DNA from: Siphonodentalium dalli
Lineage: Eukaryota > Mollusca > Scaphopoda > Gadilida > Siphonodentaliidae
Assembly: GCA_032622095.1 (NCBI GenBank)
Contig: CP136069.1
Location: 153,315,043 to 153,379,042 of the forward strand
Direction: 5' to 3'
DNA: 64,000 bases
Every line of letters starts with the position of its first letter. Position 1 is the stretch's first letter. The translations under genes and the position numbers were made by a program. The notes below the pieces were generated by a model. That model searched no databases, had not been told where the DNA came from, and saw nothing but the letters and a program-made list of their open reading frames with translations. Below, piece after piece: positions 33,061 through 45,387 of this stretch.

Positions 33061-34320
33061 GGGAATTTTCCAACGTATAACTACTGTGCATATCCGCTAA
33101 CCTGACCACATGTGCAATATGTTAGTTTTTACGCTCCGCCCATCTCACTTTTGACAGTTAAATTACAACATTAGTTCTACATTAGTTCTACGTTGGCAAT
33201 CAGATTAGAAATCCGCTTAGATCTAATGTGGTTTTAGGTTAGCAGTTTTTGGTAAGGGTTATGATATAATGGAACTGGACCGGGTTCTAACAAACGGGAA
33301 CGTAATTCGAGATTCCAAACTGTACTGTGTTGTTGTATGGTTGTTGTTGTTGTTGGTGGTGGTGGTGGAGACGTTGTTTGTGCACGGAGTCACTACAATA
33401 TAATACAGTTATTACTGGAATCACGTTCAGAAAGGACGTCTTACTTGTCGCACATCCATTTGAGTAATTCATATTCATATAACCCAAATCACTTTTAAAA
33501 GTGATAACTATGGTCTTCCATATATATCGGTACCTGCACTCGCCGTGGTTGACCTTTGCACTTTGGTGCGGATAACGAATAAATCGACAAAAGTCATAAA
33601 ATGGCTTCCGACTCCACGTGTTTTGTGGGTTTGGTGAATTCGGCTGTATGGGTATTGCAGGTGGAAAACGTTAAATGTTTTCAAATGGAATTGTTGTCGG
33701 GACACGTGGTCATCAGTCACTAAGTTATTTTTTGGGGTGAAATGTGGTTTCGCGTTGTTTGCGTACGAATGCCAAAGGCTATTTTCCAAGACATTTTTCT
33801 GCCACTTAGAATACATTCATGCGGAAAGTGCCACTGGTTTCCGATACTCCAAACCTGGACATACATTTTGTTATATAACTTTAGTCTGTGCTCGCAGTTA
33901 TCGTCAAAAACGAGCCTCCGAACCTAGCCCACCCTCATCGACAATGCATATTCCCAAATTTAGGGGAATCCTACCTTAAATTAGTAAACGACTGGATTTA
34001 CCACATAATCTCTCATAGAACATCGGCTGAGAGTTTTGGGTCGTAAAACTTTGTTCAAGTTTCAAAAGAGGTCGGAATAATACTCAGTCAAGGTAAAAAC
34101 ATATAATATAGGAAGTTGCAAAACTGACCTCACATTCGTCCACAGCCATCTTAGTCGAACTCTCTGGGCCTCGGATATAGTTTCTAACTGTGGACCAACA
34201 AGTCAGATGGCGTTAGACTCGCTAAGAATTGTTTAAAGAAATCAGGAACACAAATGTGACTTTTTGATACTTCTTGTTACACCTCCAGGTAGCAGGTGTA
34301 CAGTAACGTCCTAATTAATC
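33061..34320. other. No recognised gene; short simple repeat
   Basis: A GTT/GGT run is at 33340-33369. The end of a possible repeat (GGGGAATCCTACCTTAA) is at 33963-33979. Overlapping frames on both strands at 33.5-33.98 kb have no recognisable domain. Confidence 0.45.
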
Positions 34321-34430
34321 GAGTCCATAACCACAGCAGATTTTGTTATGGGTAACTTTTCAGGATTTAGTCGGAAATATGGCTTGTTGCCATTAATCGG
34401 AAAGCTCTCCCGAAAAGTTACCCATCGGAT
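34321..34430. repeat. Second copy of the GTCGGAAATATGGCTTG repeat
   Basis: It shares CCACAGCAGATT, GGTAACTTTTCAG and GTCGGAAATATGGCTTGTTG with 20749-20880, but is broken before the full palindrome. A short inverted pair, GGGTAACTTTTC and GAAAAGTTACCC, remains at 34350 and 34412. Confidence 0.65.
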
Positions 34431-34889
34431 AAATTATTAGCCGACAAGAAATCACTGGCGCTAGATGTTTAGTTGATCGTTTGACCGATTTTTAATTATA
34501 GTAAGCTGTATGGGGGTGAATTTAGAGGAACATATCGTCCATTGTTCTCTGAGTCGGATCAATCCGAAAATTTACGCTCTCCGGAGACAATATTCGGTGG
34601 TAAAAAAATTATCAAATGCTATGGATATAAATGGTTCTGAGGGGAGCTTGTGGTATTGATTGAAAGATCAATTTTTCGCCGACACATCCGTGGCTATATC
34701 GATAGCATTACTCGGGTAAATGGGCTAAATTTGTCTGATTCCCGAGCGATGGTAAAACTGGAAATATCTACAGTTCCCCTTGTCCTGATTATACTACCAT
34801 TAACGTGAAGCAGGCGCGTATATAGAAGCGGCGTATATGGGCAGCGCAAAAGGAGGGCGGGCAGCGGAGCGCGTTACAGGCCCATGTGA
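34431..34889. other. No recognised feature
   Basis: Nothing supportable was seen. Confidence 0.4.
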
Positions 34890-34995
34890 TGCTGCTAAAC
34901 TGCTAAGGAATGAAAATATTAAAAAAGAGAGTTTCAAAATCAAATCTAGCGGCGCTATGCTGCTAAACTGCTAAGGAATGAAAACATTAAAGATT
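34890..34995 (-). repeat. Satellite fragment, inverted, about 1.5 units
   Basis: GCTGCTAAACTGCTAAGGAA and a following GAGAGTTTCAAA occur here in reverse orientation to the array at 37249-37900. They include the same CTAGCGG(C)GCTATGCTGC core. Confidence 0.85.
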
Positions 34996-35252
34996 GCTGT
35001 TGTTCCAGTTTGTTGTTTTTTATCAAGAAAGATAATGGAGGTTTGCTGCAGATTAATCAGAACTTCTTGGTGAGTAAAGGATATTTATTTTTACAAAAGT
35101 AATAGCTTTTAGGCATTCACATTCACACACAAGGGCGGAACTGATGGGAGGAAGGCGCACCATGGCAGGAACCCTAATTCCACCAGAGCAAGGAATGCTT
35201 GTGACAGGTCCGTGTACAATTTATTTCTGAGTGGTCTACACATTGAATATTG
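34996..35252. other. Spacer
   Basis: No feature recognised. Confidence 0.4.
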
Positions 35253-35755
35253 TTAAAGGCACGTGAGGCCTTAGTTGTCGAAAATATTCATATTTGTTCC
35301 AATCACCGTAAACAAAAAAACATTAAAACGCATACAGTTTCGTTCATATAATACCATGACCATCGCGTAAACAGCATGTTATCATAAAGATTTACTATAT
35401 TTTACCTAAGCAAGAGCCTGATTGTGTTACAGAAGACAACACAATGCTGCTGGCTAATCACACACAAATGGCATAAACGCTCTTTAGTCGTTCCATATCA
35501 GGAATTCATCCACAAAGAACGCTCTTTATGTTTACCATCATAATATAAACAAACACCAGAAAAGTTACTTTTTAGGCTTCTGTTTACATAACAATGGTCG
35601 AAAATATGACAATAACATACTGTTTATGCGATATATCTTATTTGTATACGGACAAAGTCTGTCTACATTTTGTTGTTCTTTCTGTTTGTGGCGGTTTTTG
35701 ACGGGTGGAAATATTTTCACAGGATACCCACCGCCAAGGCCAACCGTACCTTTAA
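35253..35755. mobile_element. TTAA-flanked MITE, family A, copy 1 (503 bp)
   Basis: It begins TTAAAGGCACGTGAGGCCTT and ends AAGGCCAACCGTACCTTTAA. The inverted ends match at TTAAAGG(C/T)ACG and GGCCTT. Nearly identical over its whole length to 38719-39219, with a handful of substitutions and small indels. Short frames here and in copy 2 are not genes. Confidence 0.9.
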
Positions 35756-37248
35756 GCAATGTTAAACAAAAATAAAGGTACATGAGATTACAACAGTTTG
35801 CATGGTTTACATTAATCTGACTCGACCATACTTGTATTAAAATATTTTAACGGTGTGTTGAAATTACCTCAGTTTGGCATTCCATGTTATGTTCCGATAT
35901 AGTCAGGTAAGGGTTGATCAAACATACCGCAACATGGGCGTGCCCCGGTCTATTTTCGCCATTCAGAGCAAATAATTTCTGCGACATTTTGTGTCGGATT
36001 GTTAGAAAAATAGAACATATATATATGTTGGCTCTCAATATGAAACACATTTATCAGGTTATTTAAGAAATAAATACACTGCTCATTGGCGTGTACCAGT
36101 ATAATAGAATTAGACCACAAAGAAACGGAGTGTATGATGACGCGAAGCTACAAAAAAAATGTATTATAAATTTACCTGGCTGAATCAGGCTGATTAAACA
36201 TGTTGTTTTTGTTAATGTGCCGAGGTGTGATCTTTGGAAGAAAGTTGGAAGAATATATTCTAATTTGATTGTAATTTCAATGGAAGTGTAATAACGCTAT
36301 TAGTTTGCATTCTGATGCATCATGGGAGGAAAACGGGGGGGGGGTATCTCTATCACTTTGCAGACTCCTAGGCCACCTTTAACTGGTTAATACTATGGGT
36401 ATGTGGCAAAATCAAATTTATTTCAAGAAAATATACATGGAACAGCAACAACAACAACAAATGGTAACGGTACATAACAAATCACTTAATCTTTCTTAAT
36501 TCTAATGGGATGGCCAACAATGCCTTTGTACAGATGATATACTAATGAGGGAATTCCAATTGAAACTGGAAAACATCAACGAGCATGACGTAATTTGGTT
36601 GTATTTGAATTCGAGTCGACGAAAGTGCGACGTTTGTTCCAAATTAAATGGGAGTAGACGCACTAAATAAATATTTATTCCGTTTGGTTATACCCGCTAC
36701 AATGCATGGACGTGTGCAAATTTCACATCAACGATGGGTTGAAATTGTTCTTGTAATTTGATTTTCCAACAATGAATTATTGGGGAATTCGTTGTTTTTA
36801 GACCAACATTTGCATATTTTCCTACTTTTGGTACTACATTTTGACTGAAATGGCCATCAGTCGGGAAACTTGTGTCTTGGTCCCTCATGACCCCCGTGGC
36901 CAGCCAAAATTATGAACTTAAATGGTCATCAGTCGGACATTTTCCAGCCTTCGTGGATGGTGTCAGGTTGGAAATTCCCAACACTTGGAAAGCTTGAGGC
37001 CAGTCTAGATGCTATAGGTAAAAGCCACATTTTCTCACTAAATATTATGTTTTAGAATTGATATATAACTTCATATTTTAGCCGTTTTGACCAAAACCCT
37101 CATTAACGCTTTATGCCATTTTAAGAAATCATTTAGATTCGTCTTGAATTAAATACGACGTTTGTTTCAACAGACGAATTTAGAATTAAATTCGAGTTTA
37201 ATTCGAATTGAATGCGAGTGGACGGTAGTGCGACGTTTGTTCCAAGGG
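35756..37248. other. No recognised gene; short direct repeat
   Basis: A G-run is at 36338-36347. A segment near 36605-36645 (TCGAGTCGACGAAAGTGCGA) is repeated in diverged form near 37205-37243 (GCGAGTGGACGGTAGTGCGA), each followed by CGTTTGTTCCAA, just before the satellite. Confidence 0.45.
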
Positions 37249-37900
37249 TTAGCAGTTTATCAGCATAGCACCGCTAGAATTAAGTTTGAAACTCCCTTTG
37301 TTAATACTTTCATTCGTTAGCAGTTTAGCAGCATAGCACCGCTAGAATTGAGTTTGAAACTCTTGTTTTTTAATATTTTCATTCCTTTGCAGTTTAGCAG
37401 CATAGCACCGCTAGAATTGAGTGTGAAACTCTCTTTTTTTAATATTTTCATTCGTTGGCTGTTTAGCAGCATAGCACCGCTAAAATCCAGTATGAAACTC
37501 TCATTTTTAATATTTTCATTCCTTAGCAGTTAAGCAGCATAGCACCGCTAGGATTGAGTTTGAAACTCTCTTTTTTAATATTTTCATTCCTTAGCAGTTT
37601 AACAGCATAAAACCGCTAGAATTGAGTTTGAAACTCTCTTTTTAATATTTTCTTTTGTTAGCAGTTTAGCAGCATGGCACCTCTAGAATTCAGTTTGAAA
37701 CTCTCTTTTTTAATATTTCCATTCATTAGCAGTTTAGCGGCAGAGCACTGCTAGAATTCAGTTTGAACCATTTATTTAAACTAAAAGCAGTTTAGCAGTC
37801 CTAGAGCCCCTTTAAAACTCCATTTTCTTTCATTTTTTCATTTATTAGCAGTTTAGCAGCTTAGCAATGATAGAATACAGTTTGATACTCTCTTTTTTTG
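37249..37900 (+). repeat. Satellite array, unit about 68 bp, about 10 copies
   Basis: The unit is AGCAGTTTAGCAGCATAGCA, then CCGCTAGAATTGAGTTTGAA, then ACTCTC plus a T-run and AATATTTTCATTC. Copies start near 37249, 37318, 37387, 37456, 37525, 37592, 37660 and 37728, with two more diverged ones to 37900. A reversed piece is at 34890-34995. Confidence 0.92.
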
Positions 37901-37904
37901 ATTC

Positions 37905-38480
37905 AGTTGCACTTGGCACTTAGCCCCTACAAAGATGACTACCAAAACATTTTGACCGCGTTTCTTGCCATATCTAGTCCAGAAGCATGCCTATATGAAC
38001 GAGGTCAAGGTTAAGGACTTGGTCGCACGTGAAATTGGACCCGCCCATTTGAGTCGGATCGGTCGATCAGTTTTCGGCGTATAACACACATACACACACA
38101 CATACATACATATACATACATACAGACAGAAGTTCCAAAATATATAATAGACTAGTTGATGTGACAGACTTCGCTCGGGATATTTAGGGATTTCTTTGTG
38201 ATCGCCTCCGTCTGGGCAGACTATACAGCGTCTGGACAAACTTGTTCGATCGGTCCAGAAACATACCTATATAAGCTGATGTGCCCGACTTCGGATCGGT
38301 CGAGTAGTTTTCGAGTCTACAAGATACACACACACACTCACGTATACAGACAGAACTTCCAAACTATATAATAGACTAGCTGATGTGCCCGACTTCGGAT
38401 CGGTCGAGTAGTTTTCAAGTCTATAAGACACACAGACATACAGATATAAGTTCCAAACTATATAATAGACTAGCGACTTT
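37905..38480 (+). repeat. Tandem repeat, about 115 bp, with CTATATAATAGACTAG
   Basis: CTATATAATAGACTAG(C/T)(T)GATGTG, then (C/A)GACTTCG, occurs at about 38140, 38367 and 38463. TCGGATCGGTCGA(G/T)(T/C)AGTTTTC occurs at 38054, 38293 and 38397. CA/CATA-rich microsatellites (38085-38125, 38328-38340) separate the units. The arrangement looks like the repeated 3' end of a retroposon, but no coding part is attached. Confidence 0.75.
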
Positions 38481-38488
38481 ACATGTAT

Positions 38489-38718
38489 TCAATCATCAAT
38501 GTTGAAAGTTGAACAGGGATCACTTGATCGACTATATAGAATCTCTAATGAGTCGCAATTATGTACGAAATTTATAAATGTGTCGGTCTGTTCATGTTGA
38601 CAGAACTGAAACACCTTTCTTTGGAGAGTTGTGGTTTTCTTATCGATGTCAATGCCGGAACTGTTTTCATTTCTGTTAATATGTAATAATTCATGTTGAC
38701 AAAAATGTTCAACGATCC
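38489..38718 (-). other. Unrecognised open frame
   Basis: A minus-strand frame of about 79 codons with mixed composition and two FCQHE words. No domain recognised. It ends against the TTAA MITE. Likely chance; could be a repeat-derived relic. Confidence 0.15.
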
Positions 38719-39219
38719 TTAAAGGCACGTGAGGCCTTAGTTGTCGAAAATATTCATATTTATTCCAAACACCGTAAACAGAAAAACATTAAAACGCATA
38801 CAGTTTCGTTCATATATACCATGACCATCGCGTAAACGGCATATTATCATAAATATTTACTATATTTTACCTAAGCAAGAGCCTGATTGTGTTACAGAAG
38901 ACAGCACAATGCTGCTGGCTAATCACACACACATGGCATAAACGCTCTTTATTCGTTCCATATAAGGAATTCACCAACAAAGACGATCTTTATGTTTACC
39001 ATCATAATATAAACAAACACCAGAAAAGTTACTTTTTATGCTTTTGTTTACATAACAATGGTCAAATATATGACAATAACATACTGTTTATGCGATATTT
39101 CTTATTTGTATATGGACAACGTCTGTCTACATTTTGTTGTTCTTTCTGTTTGTGGCGGTTTTTGACGGGTGGAAATATTTTCACAGGATACCCACCGCCA
39201 AGGCCAACCGTACCTTTAA
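38719..39219. mobile_element. TTAA-flanked MITE, family A, copy 2 (501 bp)
   Basis: Same ends and body as 35253-35755, in the same orientation. TTAA on both sides. The high similarity of the two copies suggests recent activity. Confidence 0.9.
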
Positions 39220-40354
39220 AGAGGGACATTTAAGTAAATAAACTTTTTGTTTCAAGTTGTTGTTATCACTAAACGGTCATGTATGTATGATCTTACCCGG
39301 GTTAAAGTGTTAAAACTGCATATTTATTACATTCATATGTGTGATTTACCTTAAAGGAACGGGCGGCCTTCGTTGTTGGTTATAATTTAGAAATAACATT
39401 ATCAAATTATGGTACTTTCTTCAAGAATATACTAATAGTATAGTATAATGATGATATGAATGCGATAATATTCACAAAACACGCTTTGTGTCCGAGAAAA
39501 TACAGGTCGACTGTTGTTTAGTTTAGTTAGTCTAGCAACAAGTGTAGTAGATTGTTTATAAGCAGACTCACGATATTGATCCATTTCCTTATTTAGATAC
39601 GCGCGCTTTATATGTCGGTTGTAAAACCCCTAATTTGGTGCGCCTACTACTTACAACTCACATTACGACTCGTAGTAATATTCCTTATTTGGTATGTATG
39701 ACCATATATAGGTTAGGAGAAAATACTAACTCGATTGAAAAATATTTATCTCTTTGCAAGAACAATTATATTATTTACACGTTTTCTGTCTGATCATTTC
39801 CCAATCATAAAGTAACGTGAATTAGCTTTATTTTGAACTGGCAGCGGGTAGAATGGGTGGATTAAAATAAAATTTGGTGTGATTTGAATGCGATTGTTGA
39901 TTGCGCCAATAATTTTATCTACGCATTCCACAGCGCAACGGAACATGTTTATTAGTAGTTCCAAGTGTTTGTCTAGAAACAATCGTAACATAACGTTTTT
40001 TTAATGTTTGTTTACATAACCTAGGGTACAAACGTGACAATAACATGCATTAGAGCACAATCCCATTGTTACAATCGTTCCCTGATTTTTGGTAAAGCAC
40101 ACCAATTCCCAAGGCTGGCGAAGGAATAGTTCAATGATTATCCCATTGTTAGACACCCGCAACTCATAACAAACAAATCGCACGGGCGCTTCAAAGTGGG
40201 AACAGTCCGTGTTGTTTCGGACATATCAATTCACATTCAGTTCATGTTAATCACGTTTTTGGGCGTGGCTAACCGGCTTTTGTGTCCAATCGCGGCCAGC
40301 GCACGGCACATTTCCAGTTTATTGCATTATGTGTGATCAATTGTGCTCTAAGTC
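39220..40354. other. No recognised gene; possible single MITE end
   Basis: TTAAAGGAACGGGCGGCCTT at 39353-39372 resembles the family A start (TTAAAGGCACGTGAGGCCTT), but I find no matching right end, so it may be a truncated relative. Confidence 0.4.
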
Positions 40355-40416
40355 GGTCAGAGCACGCGAATTGTTCTGAATAAATTCTGGTAAAGAACAA
40401 TTCTTGTGCTCTAACC
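40355..40416. repeat. Small palindrome (GGTCAGAGCAC arms)
   Basis: GGTCAGAGCACGCGAATTGTTCT pairs with AGAACAATTCTTGTGCTCTAACC; the loop is about 16 bases. Confidence 0.75.
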
Positions 40417-40444
40417 ATTACATATACGTGATATTTATGTAAAG

Positions 40445-40540
40445 GATAATGTTCGAAGCAGAGGGAATTCGGTAAAAGAATAGACGAGGGCTTGCCCGAG
40501 TCTATTCTTTACCGAATTCCCGACGCTGAGAATATTATCT
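40445..40540. mobile_element. 96-bp palindrome (GGGAATTCGGTAAA arms)
   Basis: Arms GATAATGTTCGAAGCAGAGG onward and its inverted partner (ending GAGAATATTATC) flank a GAGGGCTTGCCCGAG centre. The inner 25 bases of each arm pair almost perfectly. Confidence 0.8.
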
Positions 40541-41672
40541 GACTTAAAACCCACTCATTGAATTGTCGTTGGAGCCAACTATCAATTGTGTCTGGCCCAA
40601 AGCTCTGCCTTGATTACCTGAGTACACGCCCACAGTTCAGCACGGACAGTTTGTGATGTCCGTGTTGTCCACGATGAAAAGCAACACATTTCAATTATTA
40701 TTTAATTCGAATTAGGACTCGCCAGTTGAGGGACGTTTCTTCCAAAGTTTGTCGTTGCGCTTTGGATTCGGACAGTGTATGTGAGCAATATCTTACTATA
40801 TTTCTTTCTTGATTTAAAGATGCCCCATCTAATTCGACATCAAATACGTAAACATTCCATAATAATTTATCAGGCTCCCGTACCCCCGTATATATCATTT
40901 CCCATATGTTCAAACCCTGGGAGCCTTTTCTATTATCTTCTGATGGGGTTGAAGATTGAACAAACCATGCAGGGAATATATTTCTGTGTTAATACTTGTT
41001 CCTTGAATATAAATTCCCAGCTTGAGGTTGCAAGATTTGTGTAGCTTTGTGAGCCAACATCAATGAAATTCCAACTTTCCAAGCGACGCATAGTACAATC
41101 GATTAATTAAATTAAAGTCCCCCAAACCATGCAAACTCGAGTTAGGACCTTTACCTGCTATAAAATACAATGTTATTACGGAACAGTTATAACCGAGCAT
41201 TATGTTAACTGCATTTTTGTTCAATGTTATAAAACTTCCCTGTCAGAGCAACAGAAAGTTATCATGTTTTGAACTAGTGGAGTATGATATCTTGGCGAAG
41301 CCAGAGTAGATATGCATGACATGTCTATACACATGGGTATACGCTATTCTGTTTCAATTTGATACTGGAAATGTTATATTTTTTCTGTGCTTCCCCATTG
41401 TATTAAAAATAACCATGTGAGCACTTTCTCGTTCAATAAGTAACGTATAGTTAAAATCTGTGTTAAACGGTTTTGTGTTTATTTGACCGACTTAGGGACG
41501 TATTTAGATGTTATCTATATGTGTTTTAGCCTGTCTGCGGACTTTTCTAAATAGTCCAAAGAGCTGTTGGTGTTTTTGTATCAAAGTTTGAAGAAATTGT
41601 ATTTTATTTTTTGGCGTGGCAATATAAAATCAAAATCGCTAAATATTTGTGAGTTTTAATTAGCTCAGCAAA
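40541..41672. other. No recognised feature
   Basis: Short frames overlap on both strands at 40.70-41.04 kb; none has a recognisable domain. Confidence 0.4.
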
Positions 41673-42104
41673 TTAAAGGTACTCAATCCGATTAAGCACC
41701 CCTAAATTACTATTTCTGTGACTTCAGGGGTAAACAAAATATTTGATTCGAGTCGAGGAACCCATCCATCAAAGCTCAGAGTTATTAGATATTAATTTTT
41801 AAAGTTTGCAATTATTGCCCCTAAGTTTGTAATTTTCTCGAGATGTATCATTTTCACAGAAACACTTATTCAAACAGGCGAAGCTGGATAACTCTAAAAT
41901 CAAGTGTATTAATAACGCAATGAGACCATCCTTTTGACGGCGTGTTTCTGGGCCAGAAACAATAGAAATAACAAAACATCAAAAAACAATCTGATCACTA
42001 TGAGCGTTGATAGATAGGTTACTCGTCTCGAATCAATTATTTTTTATCCCCGAAGCCAAAGAAATAGTAATGTATAAGGGCCTGATCTGATTGAGTACCT
42101 TTAA
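41673..42104. mobile_element. TTAA-flanked MITE, family B, copy 2
   Basis: TTAAAGGTACTCAATCCGAT at the left; TCTGATTGAGTACCTTTAA at the right. The body is collinear with 29586-29995 but more diverged than the two family A copies are from each other. Confidence 0.85.
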
Positions 42105-42962
42105 GTGTTCCGATATTTAATGCAGCTTGCCGACACGCTATATTGACTCAACTTACATGATTGGGGGAGGAGCCACTCTATGACGTCCCTCAGCCGATTT
42201 AATCCCTCGTGTATTCGTAAAAAATAATGCCGGGCATTCTTAAAAAATAATGCCCACGGGCATTCTTAAAAAAGAATGACTGTTGGCGTTAAAATAATGT
42301 TCATGCGATCAAAACGCTTGAGCGTTCTGCCAGATAAGAGCCCTGTCCGGACAAAGGGATAACACGCCGGTGGGTTTTAAGTAAGAAGAACATCTCTCTA
42401 TTATATAATATCCTTTCTGTTCAAGGCGCTTTTAGTGGATGTTACTATTTTAAAATCTGTACCCACAGTGATTATAAACGATAATTTCACTAGTGAATTA
42501 TGTCATTATGTCCAGCACAATGCGCTCTCGTGTTTTTACAACGTACCTATATATGTCTCATGAATTATTTCACGTCGCCAGTTCAACGAAGTGATTACTC
42601 TCTATATAATAACAAATGTGTTTAATTCCGTGGAATCTATATCATATAATGTAGCTGTGGGAAGTTCAATTAAGGGAAACGCCAGCTTTAATACAAGAGG
42701 CACCAGAAATGGCCATACAGATCAAAGAGGAGTGAAACGTCACAAAATTTAACGTCAATATCCGACCCATTACTCCACCGGAAGGTCTTTGATCTTCGTC
42801 GACTCCTAAATTTCCGATGCAGTAAAATCGTCTGAGAATCCTATAATGATATCCATTAAAGATTAAACAAATTTCCTTCTGTGATAATTCCCATCGATTT
42901 TCACAGAGTACAGCTAACACAAGCGTACTCTCCTGACAAGAGGAAAAAGCAGGAAATTATAT
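42105..42962. other. No recognised gene
   Basis: A short tandem repeat with GGGCATTCTTAAAAAATAAT words is at 42225-42285. An 84-codon minus frame (42666-42920) has no recognised domain. Confidence 0.4.
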
Positions 42963-43239
42963 AGACAAAAGTTCAACAAGAATGTAGGAAAATTCTTCTT
43001 CACGCAGCGTGTGGTTTCGTCTTGGAATAGTCTACCAGACCATATCGTTCAACTAAAATCTCTGGATGAATTTAAGACTAACATAGACGCTCACTTCTAT
43101 CACTTGAAGTATGATTACGAATACCTCAAATGATATACTCACACTAATATGCATATTATGCAAATCCATTAATTTATTCAATTGTACCGGAACTAAAAGT
43201 CAAATGACTTGTTCCGATGATGATGATGATGATGATGAT
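42963..43239 (+). pseudogene. LINE ORF2 extreme C-terminus and 3' tail
   Basis: The plus-strand frame 42963-43133 reads KFFFTQRVVSSWNSLPDHIV and then SLDEFKTNIDAHF, ending at TGA. This FFxxRVVxxWNSLP...FK block is the usual last module of CR1/jockey-like LINE proteins. About 80 bases of 3' UTR and a (GAT)8 tail (43216-43239) follow. It is 5'-truncated to the last 57 codons. Confidence 0.82.
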
Positions 43240-43240
43240 A

Positions 43241-43699
43241 TATAGTTGGCTTGCGATACTGTCATAATGAATAATGGTGGTGGTTAAATATTTAAATACT
43301 CATGTGGTTTGGGTTTATTCTTATACATATATATATACTTTACGTATATTCCAACAAGCAGATGGCGAAATGAACGATATTATGGAACTCGACACAAAGT
43401 GTATGGCCGATCGCGTTCGAGGTTAACTTTGATCAGTCCTGATTAAATTGACCCTGCTAACTTGGTTACGATGTTGGTGGGGCATGCTGATTTAGTTACG
43501 GTGGATGTTGTCATGCACCTCCTACCCACCATAATCCTGAATACCAGTTTATATACTAAATGGATTCTCCCAGTCAGTTAAACATTGTACATCGAAATTA
43601 TCTGTTATTGATTTGGAGGGCTGTTAATGTGATACAAGCAGAGGACAGCAGCTGAGGACAGCCAAGTAAAATCGCAGAAGGAGTCCTATATTTAATGAG
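43241..43699. other. No recognised feature
   Basis: Nothing supportable was seen. Confidence 0.4.
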
Positions 43700-43770
43700 G
43701 GAAATGCTTAGATAATAAGTTCAACAATCGACCTATGATCGTTTGTTGAACTTATTATCTGAACATTTCA
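43700..43770. repeat. 71-bp palindrome (AATAAGTTCAACAA arms)
   Basis: GATAATAAGTTCAACAATCG and its inverse ATCGTTTGTTGAACTTATTATC flank ACCTATG. The right arm overlaps the next tandem duplication. Confidence 0.8.
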
Positions 43771-43884
43771 TATGGGATAACTACTCATCAATGATGCTTT
43801 AGTATAGAAAGGGTTAAACTTATTATCTGAACATTTCATATGGGATAACTACTCATCAATGATGCTTTAATATATAAAGGGTTA
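43749..43884 (+). repeat. 68-bp direct tandem duplication
   Basis: AACTTATTATCTGAACATTT through AAAGGGTT is present twice (43749-43816 and 43817-43884) with two or three differences, so it is a recent duplication that took one arm of the palindrome with it. Confidence 0.9.
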
Positions 43885-44330
43885 TCAGAGAGGGGTTCAA
43901 TCCTGCTTTCCAGATAAGAAATATGGACACTATTAGAGTCCTTTCGCAAAATTACTATTACGATTACGGATAGGATATATTGCCATAAGGTGGACACCAT
44001 CACAATTTACCTACGATGACTAATTGGTGAGATGGCATATGCTCCACTATATTCAGTTGCACAAATATTTGATGGAAAAAGTAATGTGTGTCTCTTTCAG
44101 ATCCCATGTTCTTATCCGTGTGTTATACACCAGACGGATAATGTTAGAGCTTCCCCAGGCAGGACCGGTGACACATCCTTGATACATATGCACATAATTA
44201 AACTGAATGGTTGGTGTATGTTTCGTCTCACAGAAGAACCCCGTGCGTACAGATCGTATACTGGCAGGATATTGTCCATATCCGTAATCGTATTCGTGAT
44301 TTTGCGAAAGATATCCAATATTATAATATG
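43885..44330. other. Unrecognised frames
   Basis: Overlapping frames on both strands at 44.03-44.34 kb have protein-like composition (minus: EALTLSVWCITHG end) but no domain I can name. I do not call a gene. Confidence 0.35.
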
Positions 44331-44467
44331 TTATTAATTGGTTGTTTCCATATTGGCCGAGTTATGAGGCCGATGTCTGTCGTATTGGCATGAGGCCGCA
44401 GGCCGAAGGCCAATACGACAGACCGAGGCATCATAACTCGGTCAATATGGAAACAACCAATTAATAA
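44331..44467. mobile_element. 137-bp palindrome (ATTGGCCGAGTTATGA arms)
   Basis: TTATTAATTGGTTGTTTCCA and its inverse flank a GAGGCCGCAGGCC-like centre at 44399. Pairing is nearly complete with few mismatches. Confidence 0.88.
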
Positions 44468-44806
44468 GTATTTGATTAATTAGCAACAATGTAATAATTG
44501 TTTCACATGATGAATATATTAACATAGATATACCATTGTGTGTTTTATTAAATTAACAATTATTCCAGCAATTTTTATTCTTGTGAACTTTGTGAAGAAC
44601 TTGCAGCGATTTCACAGTACTGTCAGTTTCCACTGCGAATGATATTGATACGGATACATGTAGTTCATCCACGTACATGTATATTTACTCCCAAAAACAG
44701 CGACTGTCCGTAATTCATCCGAAATAAACTGCAATCTATCTTCCGTCGACCCAATATTCTTTGCCGATCGAGCTAATTACGTGTGACGTCATATACGTCA
44801 CCTTGA

Positions 44807-44940
44807 CTTATTGGCCGCGTTTTCTACTTATTGGCCGACCTTTTGTTACTTATTGGCCGCGTTTTCTACTTATTGGCCGACTTTTTGTTACTTATGACGC
44901 GGGCAGCGTTCTACTTATTGCGGCCGATAACCTATAGCTA
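44807..44940 (+). repeat. ACTTATTGGCCG tandem repeat
   Basis: A 47-48-base unit (CTTATTGGCCGCGTTTTCTA, then CTTATTGGCCGACTTTTTGTTA) is repeated twice with a diverged third part. The word ACTTATTGGCCG occurs about four times. Confidence 0.8.
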
Positions 44941-45387
44941 ATTAATAAAATAGTTTTCACTCGTACATTTTGATGAAGTTTGTGGGGGAAATTGAAGCTG
45001 TTACTGAAAAGCCCTTATTTTTCTAAAATTATATTTTTGCGGTCTTTGGTTAATTCGATGGATTTTATAGTATAGTGGACGATACTGTTATATCGGACAC
45101 CTTTCAGCTAATTAACTACAATGGATAATAATAGTGCCGTTCAAATTTCTTACCACGTAGTCGCAGTAATGTGATATGATTCTGTTTGCCGTGAATATTT
45201 TGTACTTAATTGTGTTGTTTTCAGGTCATATATCGTCGATGGTAGGCTTGATTATTGCATATAAAGCTCCCGTGACCATGTTATTTATAGCTTCTCGAAA
45301 CCGTAATCATAACTACGGATATGGCAAAAGAGTAACCGATATAAAGAACACAAATTCTGGTGACGTAGGACCCTATATTATTAATTC
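44941..45387. other. No recognised feature
   Basis: Short frames only. Confidence 0.4.

Noticed and set aside
37249..37900. Regularly spaced repeat resembling a CRISPR array
   Set aside because: Units are contiguous with no unique spacers, the context is eukaryotic and there are no cas genes: it is a satellite.
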